Source of the DNA: Sphingobacterium athyrii
GTDB lineage: Bacteria > Bacteroidota > Bacteroidia > Sphingobacteriales > Sphingobacteriaceae
Reading direction: 5' to 3'
Assembly (NCBI RefSeq): GCF_003071065.1
Contig: NZ_QCXX01000001.1
Span: forward strand, 988,971-1,052,970
Length of the DNA stretch: 64,000 bases
Within the stretch, counting starts at the first letter, position 1, and each line of letters starts with the position of its first letter. The notes under the pieces are model-generated. The model made no database searches, was not told the origin of the DNA, and saw only the letters and a program-made list of their open reading frames with translations. Shown in pieces: positions 9,695 through 17,081 of this stretch. A program made the translations under genes and the position numbers.

Positions 9695-9724
9695 CAAATA
9701 TATTATCACGGGCCCTCACGCAAA
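9695..9724 (-). promoter_or_regulatory. Promoter for the LuxR-type HTH gene
   Basis: Minus strand: TTTG (9721-9724), 18 nt, TATATTTG (9695-9702), a good match to the Bacteroidota pattern TTTG-N19-TAnnTTTG. Predicted start near 9688, about 110 nt before the ATG at 9577. TTATCAC (9703-9709) and GTGATAA (9735-9741) form an inverted repeat around it, a possible operator. Confidence 0.6.
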
Positions 9725-9837
9725 TCGGGTCCGGGTGATAAACAGCACTGCGAGTATCCAACGTATTAACGGTCTATTTTAGCGATGCTTTTATCCATTA
9801 GCTTCTTAGCCGGAATAGCTGGCCCCAGTCTGCTTGA

Positions 9838-9933
9838 CAAATATTTGCATTAAAAGAAAGAATCAAGAAAAACAGCCTTTCACATTAGTATCACATTTTA
9901 TAAAAACCTAATAAACAACACATTGAAATCACA
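9838..9933 (-). promoter_or_regulatory. Phased TGTGA repeats with downstream -7-like box
   Basis: Minus strand: TGTGATAC (9888-9895) and TGTGAAAG (9877-9884) are direct repeats exactly 11 bp apart. After 31 nt comes AATATTTG (9838-9845), one mismatch from TAnnTTTG. The same layout occurs before both fimbrillin-like loci. A weaker pair, TGTGATTT (9926-9933) and TGTGTTGT (9915-9922), again 11 bp apart, lies just upstream. What this promoter serves is unclear: the next gene is the HTH regulator, about 260 nt downstream. Confidence 0.55.
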
Positions 9934-10103
9934 AAAAAGCTATATTTAATCTAACGCGAAAGTTAGATAAACCTCTTGCTACTCCAAAAGAAAAAGCCAT
10001 CTTCGCAAGAAAGCTTTCGATTTTGTTATTTTTCCACTACTGCTCGATGTCCAGTTCAAATAATTCCGTTTCCGGAGTAGACTATTAAACTCTTTACTCC
10101 CAT

Positions 10104-10137
10104 AAAAAAGCTCGACAGATAGGATAACCTGTCGAGC
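10104..10137 (-). terminator. Intrinsic terminator of the left fimbrillin/small-protein operon
   Basis: Stem GCTCGACAG/CTGTCGAGC (10110-10118 with 10129-10137) with a 10-nt loop, followed on the minus strand by six T. It lies 36 nt after the small-protein stop. Confidence 0.9.
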
Positions 10138-10172
10138 AAATTGCAGTGGATTAAACAATATCTTCTGGAATA

Positions 10173-10337
10173 TTACCAGTTGATCACGCGATCGTCATCA
10201 TCCGCTCTATCCCAAGATTCTTGAGGATCGTTGCTGGTCGTTGCAGCAGAACCTGCAGCGATACCTTGTTCCAATTCAACATTGACGGCCTCAATCTTTG
10301 GGCTCGTATATATTTTTTTTGATTTATTTGTGTTCAT
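10173..10337 (-). CDS. Small (54 aa) AAGSA-motif protein, left copy
   Basis: 54 codons from the ATG at 10337 to TAA at 10173. Lys-rich N-terminus, then KKIYTSPKIE (7-16), a short linker, ELEQGIAAGSA (21-31), and an acidic C-terminus with DDDD that ends in Trp. There is no hydrophobic signal sequence. The core is shared with the small protein at 12536-12730 (KKIYxxPxIE, then ExGxAAGSA), while the tails are unrelated apart from acidity and terminal aromatics. It lies 49 nt downstream of a fimbrillin-like gene and just before a strong terminator, so it is the last gene of that operon. The pattern of conserved leader and variable tail resembles a peptide precursor, but no modifying enzyme is nearby. 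Function unknown. Confidence 0.8.
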   Translation of the reverse strand: MNTNKSKKIYTSPKIEAVNVELEQGIAAGSAATTSNDPQESWDRADDDDRVINW

Positions 10338-10386
10338 GTCTTATTGTTTTAAATACCATTTTAATGCTTCAAGTATCTAGCTGTAC

Positions 10387-11952
10387 CTATAGGGTACATG
10401 CAATTTTCTTTCTACCACTTCCAGATCCCAACATTTTGGTCGCTCCCTGAACAACTTGGGTAATTTTAACGTTATTAGTAGTAGAGCTCCATGGTACCAG
10501 GTTAAAATTACCTTGTGTCAGCACCAATGGATATAACGTTCCGCCAGAACTTTTGCTACCATACATTTGCACTTCTCCCGAACGGCTAATGACCACACGG
10601 ATAATCGGATTTGTCGCAGTACCTGTCATACTATAGATCTGAGGAATAGTGGCTCCTCCCTCGGCATTGGCTCCGTTATATTCACTTCCGTCCGCGAAGC
10701 GTATATTCTTAGGCGCAATTGAAATACCCGATTCAAACTGAATCTCTTGTGTTGCTAATTTTGTTCCATTGATTTCCATATTGAAGGAGTTGTCCAATTG
10801 AAGGATATCAAAGACAAATCCATAATCTGCTCCCGGAGCAGTAAGATCTTTGGTCACAACATATCCTGCCGGCTGAGTTACTCCATCAACGACAGCTCCA
10901 CTTCCTGACGCTGCATAATTCCAGTTGAGGTCAGCTCCACCGGTTACCGGTTCTGTACAAGTCTTGAAGTTCAGGTTCAGGTTATAACGCTGTCCTGGCA
11001 GTATCTGTAAACCTGCAACACCAACATTGGATCTTGTTTCACCGTCAATCGTAATTGATCCAAAGCTGAATATACCATTTGTTTCTCCTGGATGGATCAA
11101 TAGCGTAGGATTACTAGTCACCGAACGTAAGCCCGCTCCCAAAAGCGGGAACTGTACCGCAGTACTAGACGTAGTGCCATTATAGGTTATTGCACCATCT
11201 GCTAATTTTAAACTCGCATTCGAATGTGTAGGGTTTATTGTCGGTGAAACCAAACTTGTTATTGCACCGGTCATTTCGGTTGCCATGGTCAAGTTAGTGG
11301 TTACTTCACTATACTGATGTTTCAGTATCACGTCAAGGTTATTATCACCGGAATGTACGGTTAAATCCTTCTTGAAATACATCAGATCCGCGCTGATGTT
11401 GTCCAAGCTGGCGTTAGCTAGATCAGCTTGAGCTGTCACGGCCGGAACTGTTGCCGTGCTATTAACTGAATAAGCTACAAAAGTATAGGTCTTTTCCGCC
11501 TCTAACGTGATTTCAGCACTATTGTCGACTGAATTGGTATACGTCTTTTCGGTTACATAATCGCCATCGGCATTATATACTACAACTTTATATTTGACAT
11601 TGGCTGCCAAAGGCGTTCTTTCTTCGACTACCGCCGCACGGCTACCGGACCAGGCCCGCAACAGGTTGCCACTTGTCGCAGACGACTGGCTAGTCAATGT
11701 TGCCTCAAAAGAGCTTGATGCTGTCAATGGGACTACCGTTGTCTGGATCGCTCCCCCAGCGGTATTTCCCTTACCTGCTTTCTTAGTTGTTACGATCGGG
11801 TTTTCTACGCCAAGTAACTGAATATTGACGCTCGCTTTGCCACTCGCTGCCACACTGTCTTTGCTTTCCTTACAGGAATACATAGATCCACATACCAAAG
11901 CTGATAGAACAAATGTCCTCAAGCTTCTTCCTGTCTGTGTTTGTAAAACCAT
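10387..11952 (-). CDS. Fimbrillin-like lipoprotein (left copy)
   Basis: 521 residues from the ATG at 11952 (MVLQTQ); the frame extends to 11985. Signal sequence ends in SMYSC, a lipobox (Cys about 27). The body is rich in Thr, Ser and Gly, with strand-forming stretches typical of FimA/Mfa-like proteins: YKVVVYNADGDYVTEKTY, then the KTYTFVAYS element, and a later GQRYNLNLNFKT segment. The matching element in the other copy is YRVVAYETDGTYI...KYTFVIYS, so the two are distant paralogues. It ends in basic GSGRKKIACTL. Probably a surface or fimbrial subunit anchored by lipid. First gene of an operon with the 54-aa protein. Confidence 0.75.
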   Translation of the reverse strand: MVLQTQTGRSLRTFVLSALVCGSMYSCKESKDSVAASGKASVNIQLLGVENPIVTTKKAGKGNTAGGAIQTTVVPLTASSSFEATLTSQSSATSGNLLRAWSGSRAAVVEERTPLAANVKYKVVVYNADGDYVTEKTYTNSVDNSAEITLEAEKTYTFVAYSVNSTATVPAVTAQADLANASLDNISADLMYFKKDLTVHSGDNNLDVILKHQYSEVTTNLTMATEMTGAITSLVSPTINPTHSNASLKLADGAITYNGTTSSTAVQFPLLGAGLRSVTSNPTLLIHPGETNGIFSFGSITIDGETRSNVGVAGLQILPGQRYNLNLNFKTCTEPVTGGADLNWNYAASGSGAVVDGVTQPAGYVVTKDLTAPGADYGFVFDILQLDNSFNMEINGTKLATQEIQFESGISIAPKNIRFADGSEYNGANAEGGATIPQIYSMTGTATNPIIRVVISRSGEVQMYGSKSSGGTLYPLVLTQGNFNLVPWSSTTNNVKITQVVQGATKMLGSGSGRKKIACTL

Positions 11953-12001
11953 TTTCTTTCTTAGTTTTTGATGATTAATAAACATTTTAATTAATTAGCG
12001 A

Positions 12002-12081
12002 CAAATATCAAAACAATTTCTCAAAAAGAAACAACTACAACATATCACAAACATATCACATATTTATGCGTATAAAACAAA
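12002..12081 (-). promoter_or_regulatory. Phased TGTGATAT repeats before the left fimbrillin-like gene
   Basis: Minus strand: TGTGATAT at 12053-12060 and 12042-12049, exactly 11 bp apart, then 32 nt, then GATATTTG (12002-12009), one mismatch from TAnnTTTG. Start would be near 11995, about 43 nt before the ATG. An alternative promoter overlaps the repeats: TTTG (12078-12081), 22 nt, TATGTTTG (12048-12055), a perfect -7 match. If that one is used, the repeats would sit on the core promoter and act negatively. Confidence 0.6.
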
Positions 12082-12218
12082 TAAAATGCATTAATTAGAA
12101 AAATATTATCTTTAAATAACACTAACAAAACAATCAGAAGCACTTGAATCTAGTTTTTTTGAGCGATTACTTTATATAACGGAGTTAAAAAACACCATAA
12201 ATCAAATCACCTTAAAAA

Positions 12219-12287
12219 TGTGATACATATGCGATATATCTGTGATATCTAAATCAGTCAATTTATTAAACTATAGCATTATTTTTG
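12219..12287 (+). promoter_or_regulatory. Triple phased TGYGATAY repeat and promoter of the right small-protein/fimbrillin operon
   Basis: TGTGATAC (12219-12226), TGCGATAT (12230-12237) and TGTGATAT (12241-12248) are direct repeats spaced exactly 11 bp start to start. After 31 nt comes TATTTTTG (12280-12287), a perfect TAnnTTTG. No TTTG -33 element is present, which fits activator-dependent transcription with repeats centred near -60. The transcript would have a leader of about 240 nt before the ATG at 12536. Confidence 0.65.
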
Positions 12288-12448
12288 ATGCAAAATGTGT
12301 AATATATTGAATCGATATATTAAGTTATGAGAAGTCACCAGAACAGCTAATTATTTAAATGAAGAGATATTAAATACCCAATGTTAATTTTAAAACGCCA
12401 AGAATAGTACAAAACAGTAGGAATCTAAACTAATAAAAGGCATTTATT

Positions 12449-12492
12449 AGGAGGATACAGCTGCTTTGATCCAGTATTGCACAATGTATCCT
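12449..12492 (+). promoter_or_regulatory. Leader hairpin before the right small-protein gene
   Basis: AGGATACA (12452-12459) pairs with TGTATCCT (12485-12492) across 25 nt and is followed by ATTTTAAT. A consensus AGGAGG (12449-12454), rare in this phylum, overlaps the left arm. It is too far (about 80 nt) from the ATG at 12536 to be its ribosome site. It may be an attenuator or RNA-stability element. Confidence 0.35.
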
Positions 12493-12535
12493 ATTTTAAT
12501 AGATGTTAGTCATAAACCAAATAATAAAAATACAC

Positions 12536-12730
12536 ATGAAAAAGAAAACTGAAAAAAAGATCTACGTGACACCCGTCATCGAGCAGTTAGATGTACTGAT
12601 GGAGGAAGGTGTGGCCGCAGGCTCGGCAGGGTCAGCCCAACCCGGAGGAGGCTCCGGTGTTAACGAAACAGAATGGAATAACGGTGGATCAGAAACCCAG
12701 GATCCGAGTGGCGGTGAATGGTGGAACTAA
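12536..12730 (+). CDS. Small (64 aa) AAGSA-motif protein, right copy
   Basis: 64 residues from the ATG at 12536 (MKKKTEKK); an in-frame ATG at 12503 is less likely because the 54-aa paralogue starts at the equivalent point. KKIYVTPVIE is followed by MEEGVAAGSAGSA, then a tail rich in Gly, Asn and Glu ending EWWN. No signal sequence. The core matches the 54-aa protein at 10173-10337 almost residue for residue, while the tail has diverged. It is the first gene of the operon, 21 nt before a fimbrillin-like lipoprotein, the reverse of the gene order in the left copy. I recall similar ExGxAxGS micro-proteins near fimbrillin genes in other Bacteroidota, but function is unknown. Confidence 0.8.
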   Translation: MKKKTEKKIYVTPVIEQLDVLMEEGVAAGSAGSAQPGGGSGVNETEWNNGGSETQDPSGGEWWN

Positions 12731-12751
12731 TCAAAATTATTTAAAACAATT

Positions 12752-14500
12752 ATGAAAAAAACAATATTTCAACTAGCAAAAACAAAACTATCCTTGATCA
12801 TTCTCTTAGCGGTTGCCGTTTCCTGTAGCAAGGAGAAAGGTGAAAATACTGTTGAAGTGAATAAAGGGATAAAACTGGCTTTAACAGAAGCCCAATTCGG
12901 CGGAGATAATATATCCGTGGCGAAAGCTTCGGCAAAAGCCGGCGCAACTGAACCTTTAACGATAACTAAAGAAATTCAGTCGGGACCGTTTAGCATCACC
13001 GCAGAACTGACCGAAAATACCCCAAGTAACAGCGGGCTTAAAGCATCCACCGGTAAAAAGGCCGCAACGAAATTGCTGTCATTGAGAGGTCCGGTAACCT
13101 ATCGGGTAGTAGCCTATGAAACAGACGGTACCTACATCGATCAGTCCGTTGGCGATGCTTCGGATTCAACCCAGGTATTCTTTGGGGATAAATTGATCGC
13201 AGGCAATAAGTATACCTTTGTGATCTATTCATTAGGTTCTACGACCACCCCTCCTCCTGCAGCTCCAACAACAAACCTGTATACAGCAGGTCAGGTGAAT
13301 TTCGCTTTTACAAGCTATGAAGAGAATGGAGGTGACTTTATGTATGCCATCGAAAAAGACGTCACCATACTCGGCAACAATACTCCGACTCCGTTGACGA
13401 CACCATTGCAGCACATGTTTACCCGTGTGACCCTGCTTGTCGACAATAGCGATGCGACGGGTACATTTGGTACTGCAAACTATGTAAAAGGAGGTTACCT
13501 TTCGGAGGTTCCGGTACAAGCTGAATGGGTTTCACCTTTCGCTAACCCAACTGTCGACCTGAGTACCGGCGAAACCCTATCCGCTACCAATGCGATAAAC
13601 GTACCCCCTGTTTCAAATCTAAATGCAACAGCACGGACTTTTATCGTCAACCAGAGTCAGTCAACCAATTTTTCAATTGCATTAACAATACCAAGCGGTC
13701 AGATCAAAATCGGTCATGATGTCAATGCGCAAGCGGTAAGCTTTAATTTTTCAAATGCGGGTCTAGGCTTAAAACCGGGCTTTTCTTACACCATGAAATT
13801 ACGTTTTAACAGCGACCGTTTTGTCAATGCGTCCAATGTCACCAGAAGCGCTACTGCTGCTGATGCACGCTATGCTGTCATCGCCGGCTATCGTTGGGAT
13901 CGTTTTAACCTTGGTGTGGTCGATGTAAACCCTGCAACCAATAATCCTGATGCCGTTCCTTCTGTACAGGCACTATACGGTAATTACTACCAATGGGGCC
14001 GTCAGGCTGCAGTGGCAAATGCTTACAGTGGTGATGCTGCAATCCCGGGATGGGATACTTCATCAGCTCCGGACGGTTCATGGAATAATGGTACCGCAGC
14101 GGCTCCTATAAAGGCAGCATTGGATCCATGTGGTACAGGAGATAGAGTACCTAGTCAAGCTGAATATACCCGTTTAGGAACTTATACCCGCCATACTTCC
14201 ATTGGAAACTGGATTCCAAATACAGGAACTTCAGCTGGATTATCCGACTTTACAGCGGCACATATTATGACCAGTAGAAAAAGTAGTGATATTAAATTAA
14301 GCTTTCCTGCAAATGGTCATAGAGAAACAGTTGACGGATCTCAGCGTCTCAGACAAGCAACTGCTATTTACTGGTTAAATATGGAAGTCGGCGGTAATGA
14401 TAGAGCTTATCAGGGCCGAGGATTCCAAAGTGGTTCTTGGGATGTACAGAATTATTTCAAACGTGCGGCTTACCCGGTACGTTGTATCCAGGATAAATAA
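12752..14500 (+). CDS. Fimbrillin-like lipoprotein with FISUMP-like C-terminal domain (right copy)
   Basis: 582 residues. Lipobox AVSC with Cys25. Residues about 30-380 are a fimbrillin-like Thr/Ser-rich beta region containing YRVVAYETDGTYI and KYTFVIYSLG, shared with the left copy, and FSYTMKLRFNSDR. The last 200 residues differ: YYQWGRQ, DPCGTGDRVPSQAEYTRL and a closing YPVRCIQDK match the Fibrobacter-type FISUMP module found at the ends of Bacteroidota surface proteins. The lipid-anchored protein is probably exposed on the surface or part of a fimbrial tip. A strong terminator follows. Confidence 0.78.
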   Translation: MKKTIFQLAKTKLSLIILLAVAVSCSKEKGENTVEVNKGIKLALTEAQFGGDNISVAKASAKAGATEPLTITKEIQSGPFSITAELTENTPSNSGLKASTGKKAATKLLSLRGPVTYRVVAYETDGTYIDQSVGDASDSTQVFFGDKLIAGNKYTFVIYSLGSTTTPPPAAPTTNLYTAGQVNFAFTSYEENGGDFMYAIEKDVTILGNNTPTPLTTPLQHMFTRVTLLVDNSDATGTFGTANYVKGGYLSEVPVQAEWVSPFANPTVDLSTGETLSATNAINVPPVSNLNATARTFIVNQSQSTNFSIALTIPSGQIKIGHDVNAQAVSFNFSNAGLGLKPGFSYTMKLRFNSDRFVNASNVTRSATAADARYAVIAGYRWDRFNLGVVDVNPATNNPDAVPSVQALYGNYYQWGRQAAVANAYSGDAAIPGWDTSSAPDGSWNNGTAAAPIKAALDPCGTGDRVPSQAEYTRLGTYTRHTSIGNWIPNTGTSAGLSDFTAAHIMTSRKSSDIKLSFPANGHRETVDGSQRLRQATAIYWLNMEVGGNDRAYQGRGFQSGSWDVQNYFKRAAYPVRCIQDK

Positions 14501-14578
14501 GAGGCTTAAAAATTTTCATAAGTAGTCATTATATAATCCCTATTTGACTAGAAATTTCCTATTGAAAACAATAGGAAG

Positions 14579-14613
14579 AAAAGCCCGGCTGGTTTATCCA
14601 AGCCGGGCTTTTT
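14579..14613 (+). terminator. Intrinsic terminator of the right fimbrillin-like operon
   Basis: Stem AAGCCCGGCT/AGCCGGGCTT (14581-14590 with 14601-14610), 10-nt loop, followed by a T run. It lies 80 nt after the stop at 14500. Confidence 0.92.
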
Positions 14614-14910
14614 CTCCTATACATAATTTTACTCTCCATTCGATTCAAAGCTATCCATCTCTAACATTGCTTTACTGTTCACCTACGACGCTTCCAATTT
14701 CTCCAAGTTCTTAAAAAAATGTACCGGGGAGTTTCAGAAAAAGTCTCTATTGTCCAGATTACGCATCTATACCGGAGAAATAATCACGGCATTTTTGTCA
14801 TGCGGTTCAATTTGGTACAGAAAGTGTATTACTTTAAATTTATAATTTAAGTTTAACATTAGTTAGGTTAAAACGCTTTAATCTCCCCAGTTCAATATTG
14901 ATTCTTTTCC
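14614..14910. other. Intergenic region, no gene seen
   Basis: Together with the terminator this is the roughly 410-nt gap between converging genes. An AT-only imperfect hairpin near 14831-14851 could weakly terminate the ornithine-cyclodeaminase-like transcript. Nothing else recognised. Confidence 0.5.
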
Positions 14911-15849
14911 TTAAATCACGTGCTGATAGACGAGCAAAGCCGCAGCCAGATCTTCTATCGCTAAACCCGCCGACTTAAATAAAGTGATTTCCTCCAAAGA
15001 TGATCTTCCCCTAATCTCACCACAGCAAAGTTCTTTAATATCTCCTTTGATACTGTTTGGATCAAGAATTCCAGATGCAATCGGAATCGCCAACTCCCCC
15101 GTCTCATGTAGCGCGCCGGCTCGCGAATCCACAAATATGCTACTCTTCAATATAGCCATGTCGTCTACTTCGCGTGTTTTAGGCGTATGGGACCCGATCA
15201 GGTCCAGATGTGTACCTGCCTTTATCCACTCTCCTTTTACCAGCGGTTCATGACTTAGCGTAGCACAAGAAATCACATCTGCCCTACCCACAGCTTCTTC
15301 CAAATTATCGGCATATGCAACCTTAGTAAATCCTGCCTGTTGTAAGCTGGATACCAGTTCTACACCTTTAGCTGCATTTCTTGTCCAGATCAAAATTTGG
15401 TCATACTGACGGACAACAGAATGTGCTTGCACAAGATGCTGGGCAACTTTCCCGCCGCCAACAATTAACAAGGTTTTTGAATCCTCCCGAGCTAAATAAG
15501 AAGCCGCTAAAGCAGAAGTACAGGCCGTTCGGCGAGAGGTCAGTCCGGCAGCATCCATCTGAACTAAAAATTCTCCGGTCACTGCATCCATTAAAGTATA
15601 TAGGGCATGTATTGCCGGCAGGTTTTTACGATGATTCTCGGGAGCAACAACAACCTGTTTGATTCCGATATAGGTATCTGTCCAGGAAGGCATTAAAATA
15701 AGCGTATTTTCAATTCCCTCGCTATTTTGATAAAAGTGATGATGCCGAACAGGCATCGTAAAAGCCGATTGAAAAACCTGCCGCAACGCTTCAATCAATT
15801 TATCATGGTTAAGTACAGCATCAATCGTTTCTTTTTCAATGATTCTCAT
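14911..15849 (-). CDS. Ornithine cyclodeaminase / mu-crystallin family enzyme
   Basis: 312 residues from the ATG at 15849 (MRIIEKETI); an upstream in-frame ATG at 15903 adds a weakly hydrophobic tail I consider unlikely. Family features: substrate-side segment MPVRHHHFYQ...LILMPSW, GIKQVVV, and the NAD(P)-binding Rossmann motif LLIVGGGKVAQHLVQAH near 125-140, then DVISCATLSHEPLV and HLDLIGSHTP. Members act as ornithine cyclodeaminase, 1-pyrroline-2-carboxylate reductase or amino-acid dehydrogenases. Because the window encodes a hydroxyproline pathway, a pyrroline-carboxylate reductase role is attractive but unproven. It follows the DUF5007-like gene on the same strand, beyond a large inverted repeat. 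Confidence 0.83.
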   Translation of the reverse strand: MRIIEKETIDAVLNHDKLIEALRQVFQSAFTMPVRHHHFYQNSEGIENTLILMPSWTDTYIGIKQVVVAPENHRKNLPAIHALYTLMDAVTGEFLVQMDAAGLTSRRTACTSALAASYLAREDSKTLLIVGGGKVAQHLVQAHSVVRQYDQILIWTRNAAKGVELVSSLQQAGFTKVAYADNLEEAVGRADVISCATLSHEPLVKGEWIKAGTHLDLIGSHTPKTREVDDMAILKSSIFVDSRAGALHETGELAIPIASGILDPNSIKGDIKELCCGEIRGRSSLEEITLFKSAGLAIEDLAAALLVYQHVI

Positions 15850-15935
15850 ATTTTCAACAGCATCTTGTAAAACCATAAACATAGCAAATAATCCGAGCTG
15901 CACATCCCTGTAAACTGACCATTCATTACCGTTTT

Positions 15936-15984
15936 TTACCCAAAGCGCCGCAAGTGCTTAATTAACACTTGACGCTTTGGGTAA
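15936..15984. repeat. Long inverted repeat between DUF5007-like and OCD-like genes
   Basis: TTACCCAAAGCG (15936-15947) pairs perfectly with CGCTTTGGGTAA (15973-15984), and CAAGTG with CACTTG further in, leaving a small internal asymmetry (CCG against A). As RNA this is an 18-bp interrupted stem. No T tract follows on either strand (a T run precedes it on the plus strand), so it is not a classical terminator. It may be a processing site or a cruciform. Confidence 0.6.
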
Positions 15985-16027
15985 TTAGCAGCAAAGGATC
16001 TTTAACAACAGAACCTGCTCTACTTGG

Positions 16028-17059
16028 TTACAATCCTGTCGCAGGTGGTCCGGATGAATTAATTGCAGCCACATTTGTCAGCTTCACTTCCACCTCAAAT
16101 GTTCCCTCCATCAGGACACGAAAGCCAAAAACAGGGTTGATATTATGGTTAGGATGACCATCCATTGCTGCAAAGCGCATCGGTATACGGTAATAAATAT
16201 TGTAATCCCAATTGGTCTTACCATCATTAAATTTTGTGAGGGGAAACGGAGCCACTTCGTAATCACATACCAATGCCGTGTTTGTCGCAACGACCGGATT
16301 GAAACGAACGTGCGATTCAAAGGTCGGACGATCACCACGTTTGATCACCTGCCCCGCACTTGGATCCCATGCGCGACCATTCTTATCGACAATTTTCAAG
16401 ATCACGCGCGCGCCCTCATCGGAGACTTTGGTACAGGTCAATTTGATGTTATTATTATAAGCCGGTGTAAACGTCTCAGCGGCATTAGATCCGGTCAATG
16501 AGGCATAAGTCAACTCAAAAATATCCTCCAAAAAAGGTTCGATGACATGGATCTCCGCAAATGATTTATAGATTTTAGTACCCTTGCGGTTCGTTGCCTG
16601 CAAATCAAAAGTATAGACACCCAATGGTAGATTTGCCGATGCGCGATTAAAACTAATCTGTCCGCTGACGGGATTAAATTCCATCGGAGTTACCTGCTTC
16701 AATTCACGTTTCGCTTTCAACAGGGCGACCGTTGTATCCGTTGCCGCATTGAAAGTCATGCCTTCCTTAAAAACTTCAATTTCATACATTTTTGTGAATT
16801 CCTCCGGTGCAGGCTCTCCCGTCGACTTATTCCGCAGATTTAACATTTTGAATTCAAATGGTGGAGTCGATCCGTCTGCATTTATCCGATCCGAAAGCGT
16901 GAGCGTCATTCCGCGCTTACAATAGATCACACTGTCACGATATCGAATGGTATCACTTAAAAAACCCTCCTCTATTTTTGAACAGGAGGAGATGATTATA
17001 CCGATCATTATTCCCAATAGGATCGTGTACCTTGTTATATGATTCATTTTCATTGACAT
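16028..17059 (-). CDS. DUF5007-like surface lipoprotein
   Basis: 343 residues. The signal sequence ends in IIISSC, a lipobox. The body is beta-rich, with a PVSGQISFNRASANLPLGVYTFDLQATNRKG segment typical of Ig-like or SusE-like accessory proteins, and a C-terminal part that includes YNIYYRIPMRFAAMDGHPNH. I recall this family as DUF5007, found next to SusC/SusD and fasciclin-like genes, but could not check. It is the fourth gene of the 22591-16028 operon (22 nt after the fasciclin-like gene). A glycan- or peptide-binding helper of the SusCD pair is the most likely role; no catalytic motif is seen. Confidence 0.65.
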   Translation of the reverse strand: MSMKMNHITRYTILLGIMIGIIISSCSKIEEGFLSDTIRYRDSVIYCKRGMTLTLSDRINADGSTPPFEFKMLNLRNKSTGEPAPEEFTKMYEIEVFKEGMTFNAATDTTVALLKAKRELKQVTPMEFNPVSGQISFNRASANLPLGVYTFDLQATNRKGTKIYKSFAEIHVIEPFLEDIFELTYASLTGSNAAETFTPAYNNNIKLTCTKVSDEGARVILKIVDKNGRAWDPSAGQVIKRGDRPTFESHVRFNPVVATNTALVCDYEVAPFPLTKFNDGKTNWDYNIYYRIPMRFAAMDGHPNHNINPVFGFRVLMEGTFEVEVKLTNVAAINSSGPPATGL

Positions 17060-17081
17060 ATATTTTTTTAATCCCTCCTAC

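Larger units (their letters stand above)
9578..10103. other. Intergenic region without a recognisable gene
   Basis: About 525 nt between the HTH gene and the terminator of the small-protein operon. It holds the promoter and phased repeats listed separately. A 10-codon frame beginning at an ATG near 9800 (minus) has no support. Nothing else seen. Confidence 0.55.

Noticed and set aside
9757..9810. 10-codon minus-strand frame between the phased-repeat promoter and the HTH gene
   Set aside because: Could be chance; it lacks the KKIY/AAGSA core of the other small proteins.
12484..12552. 22-codon frame overlapping the start of the 64-aa protein in another frame
   Set aside because: Too short, no conserved partner in the left locus, and no suitably spaced ribosome site.
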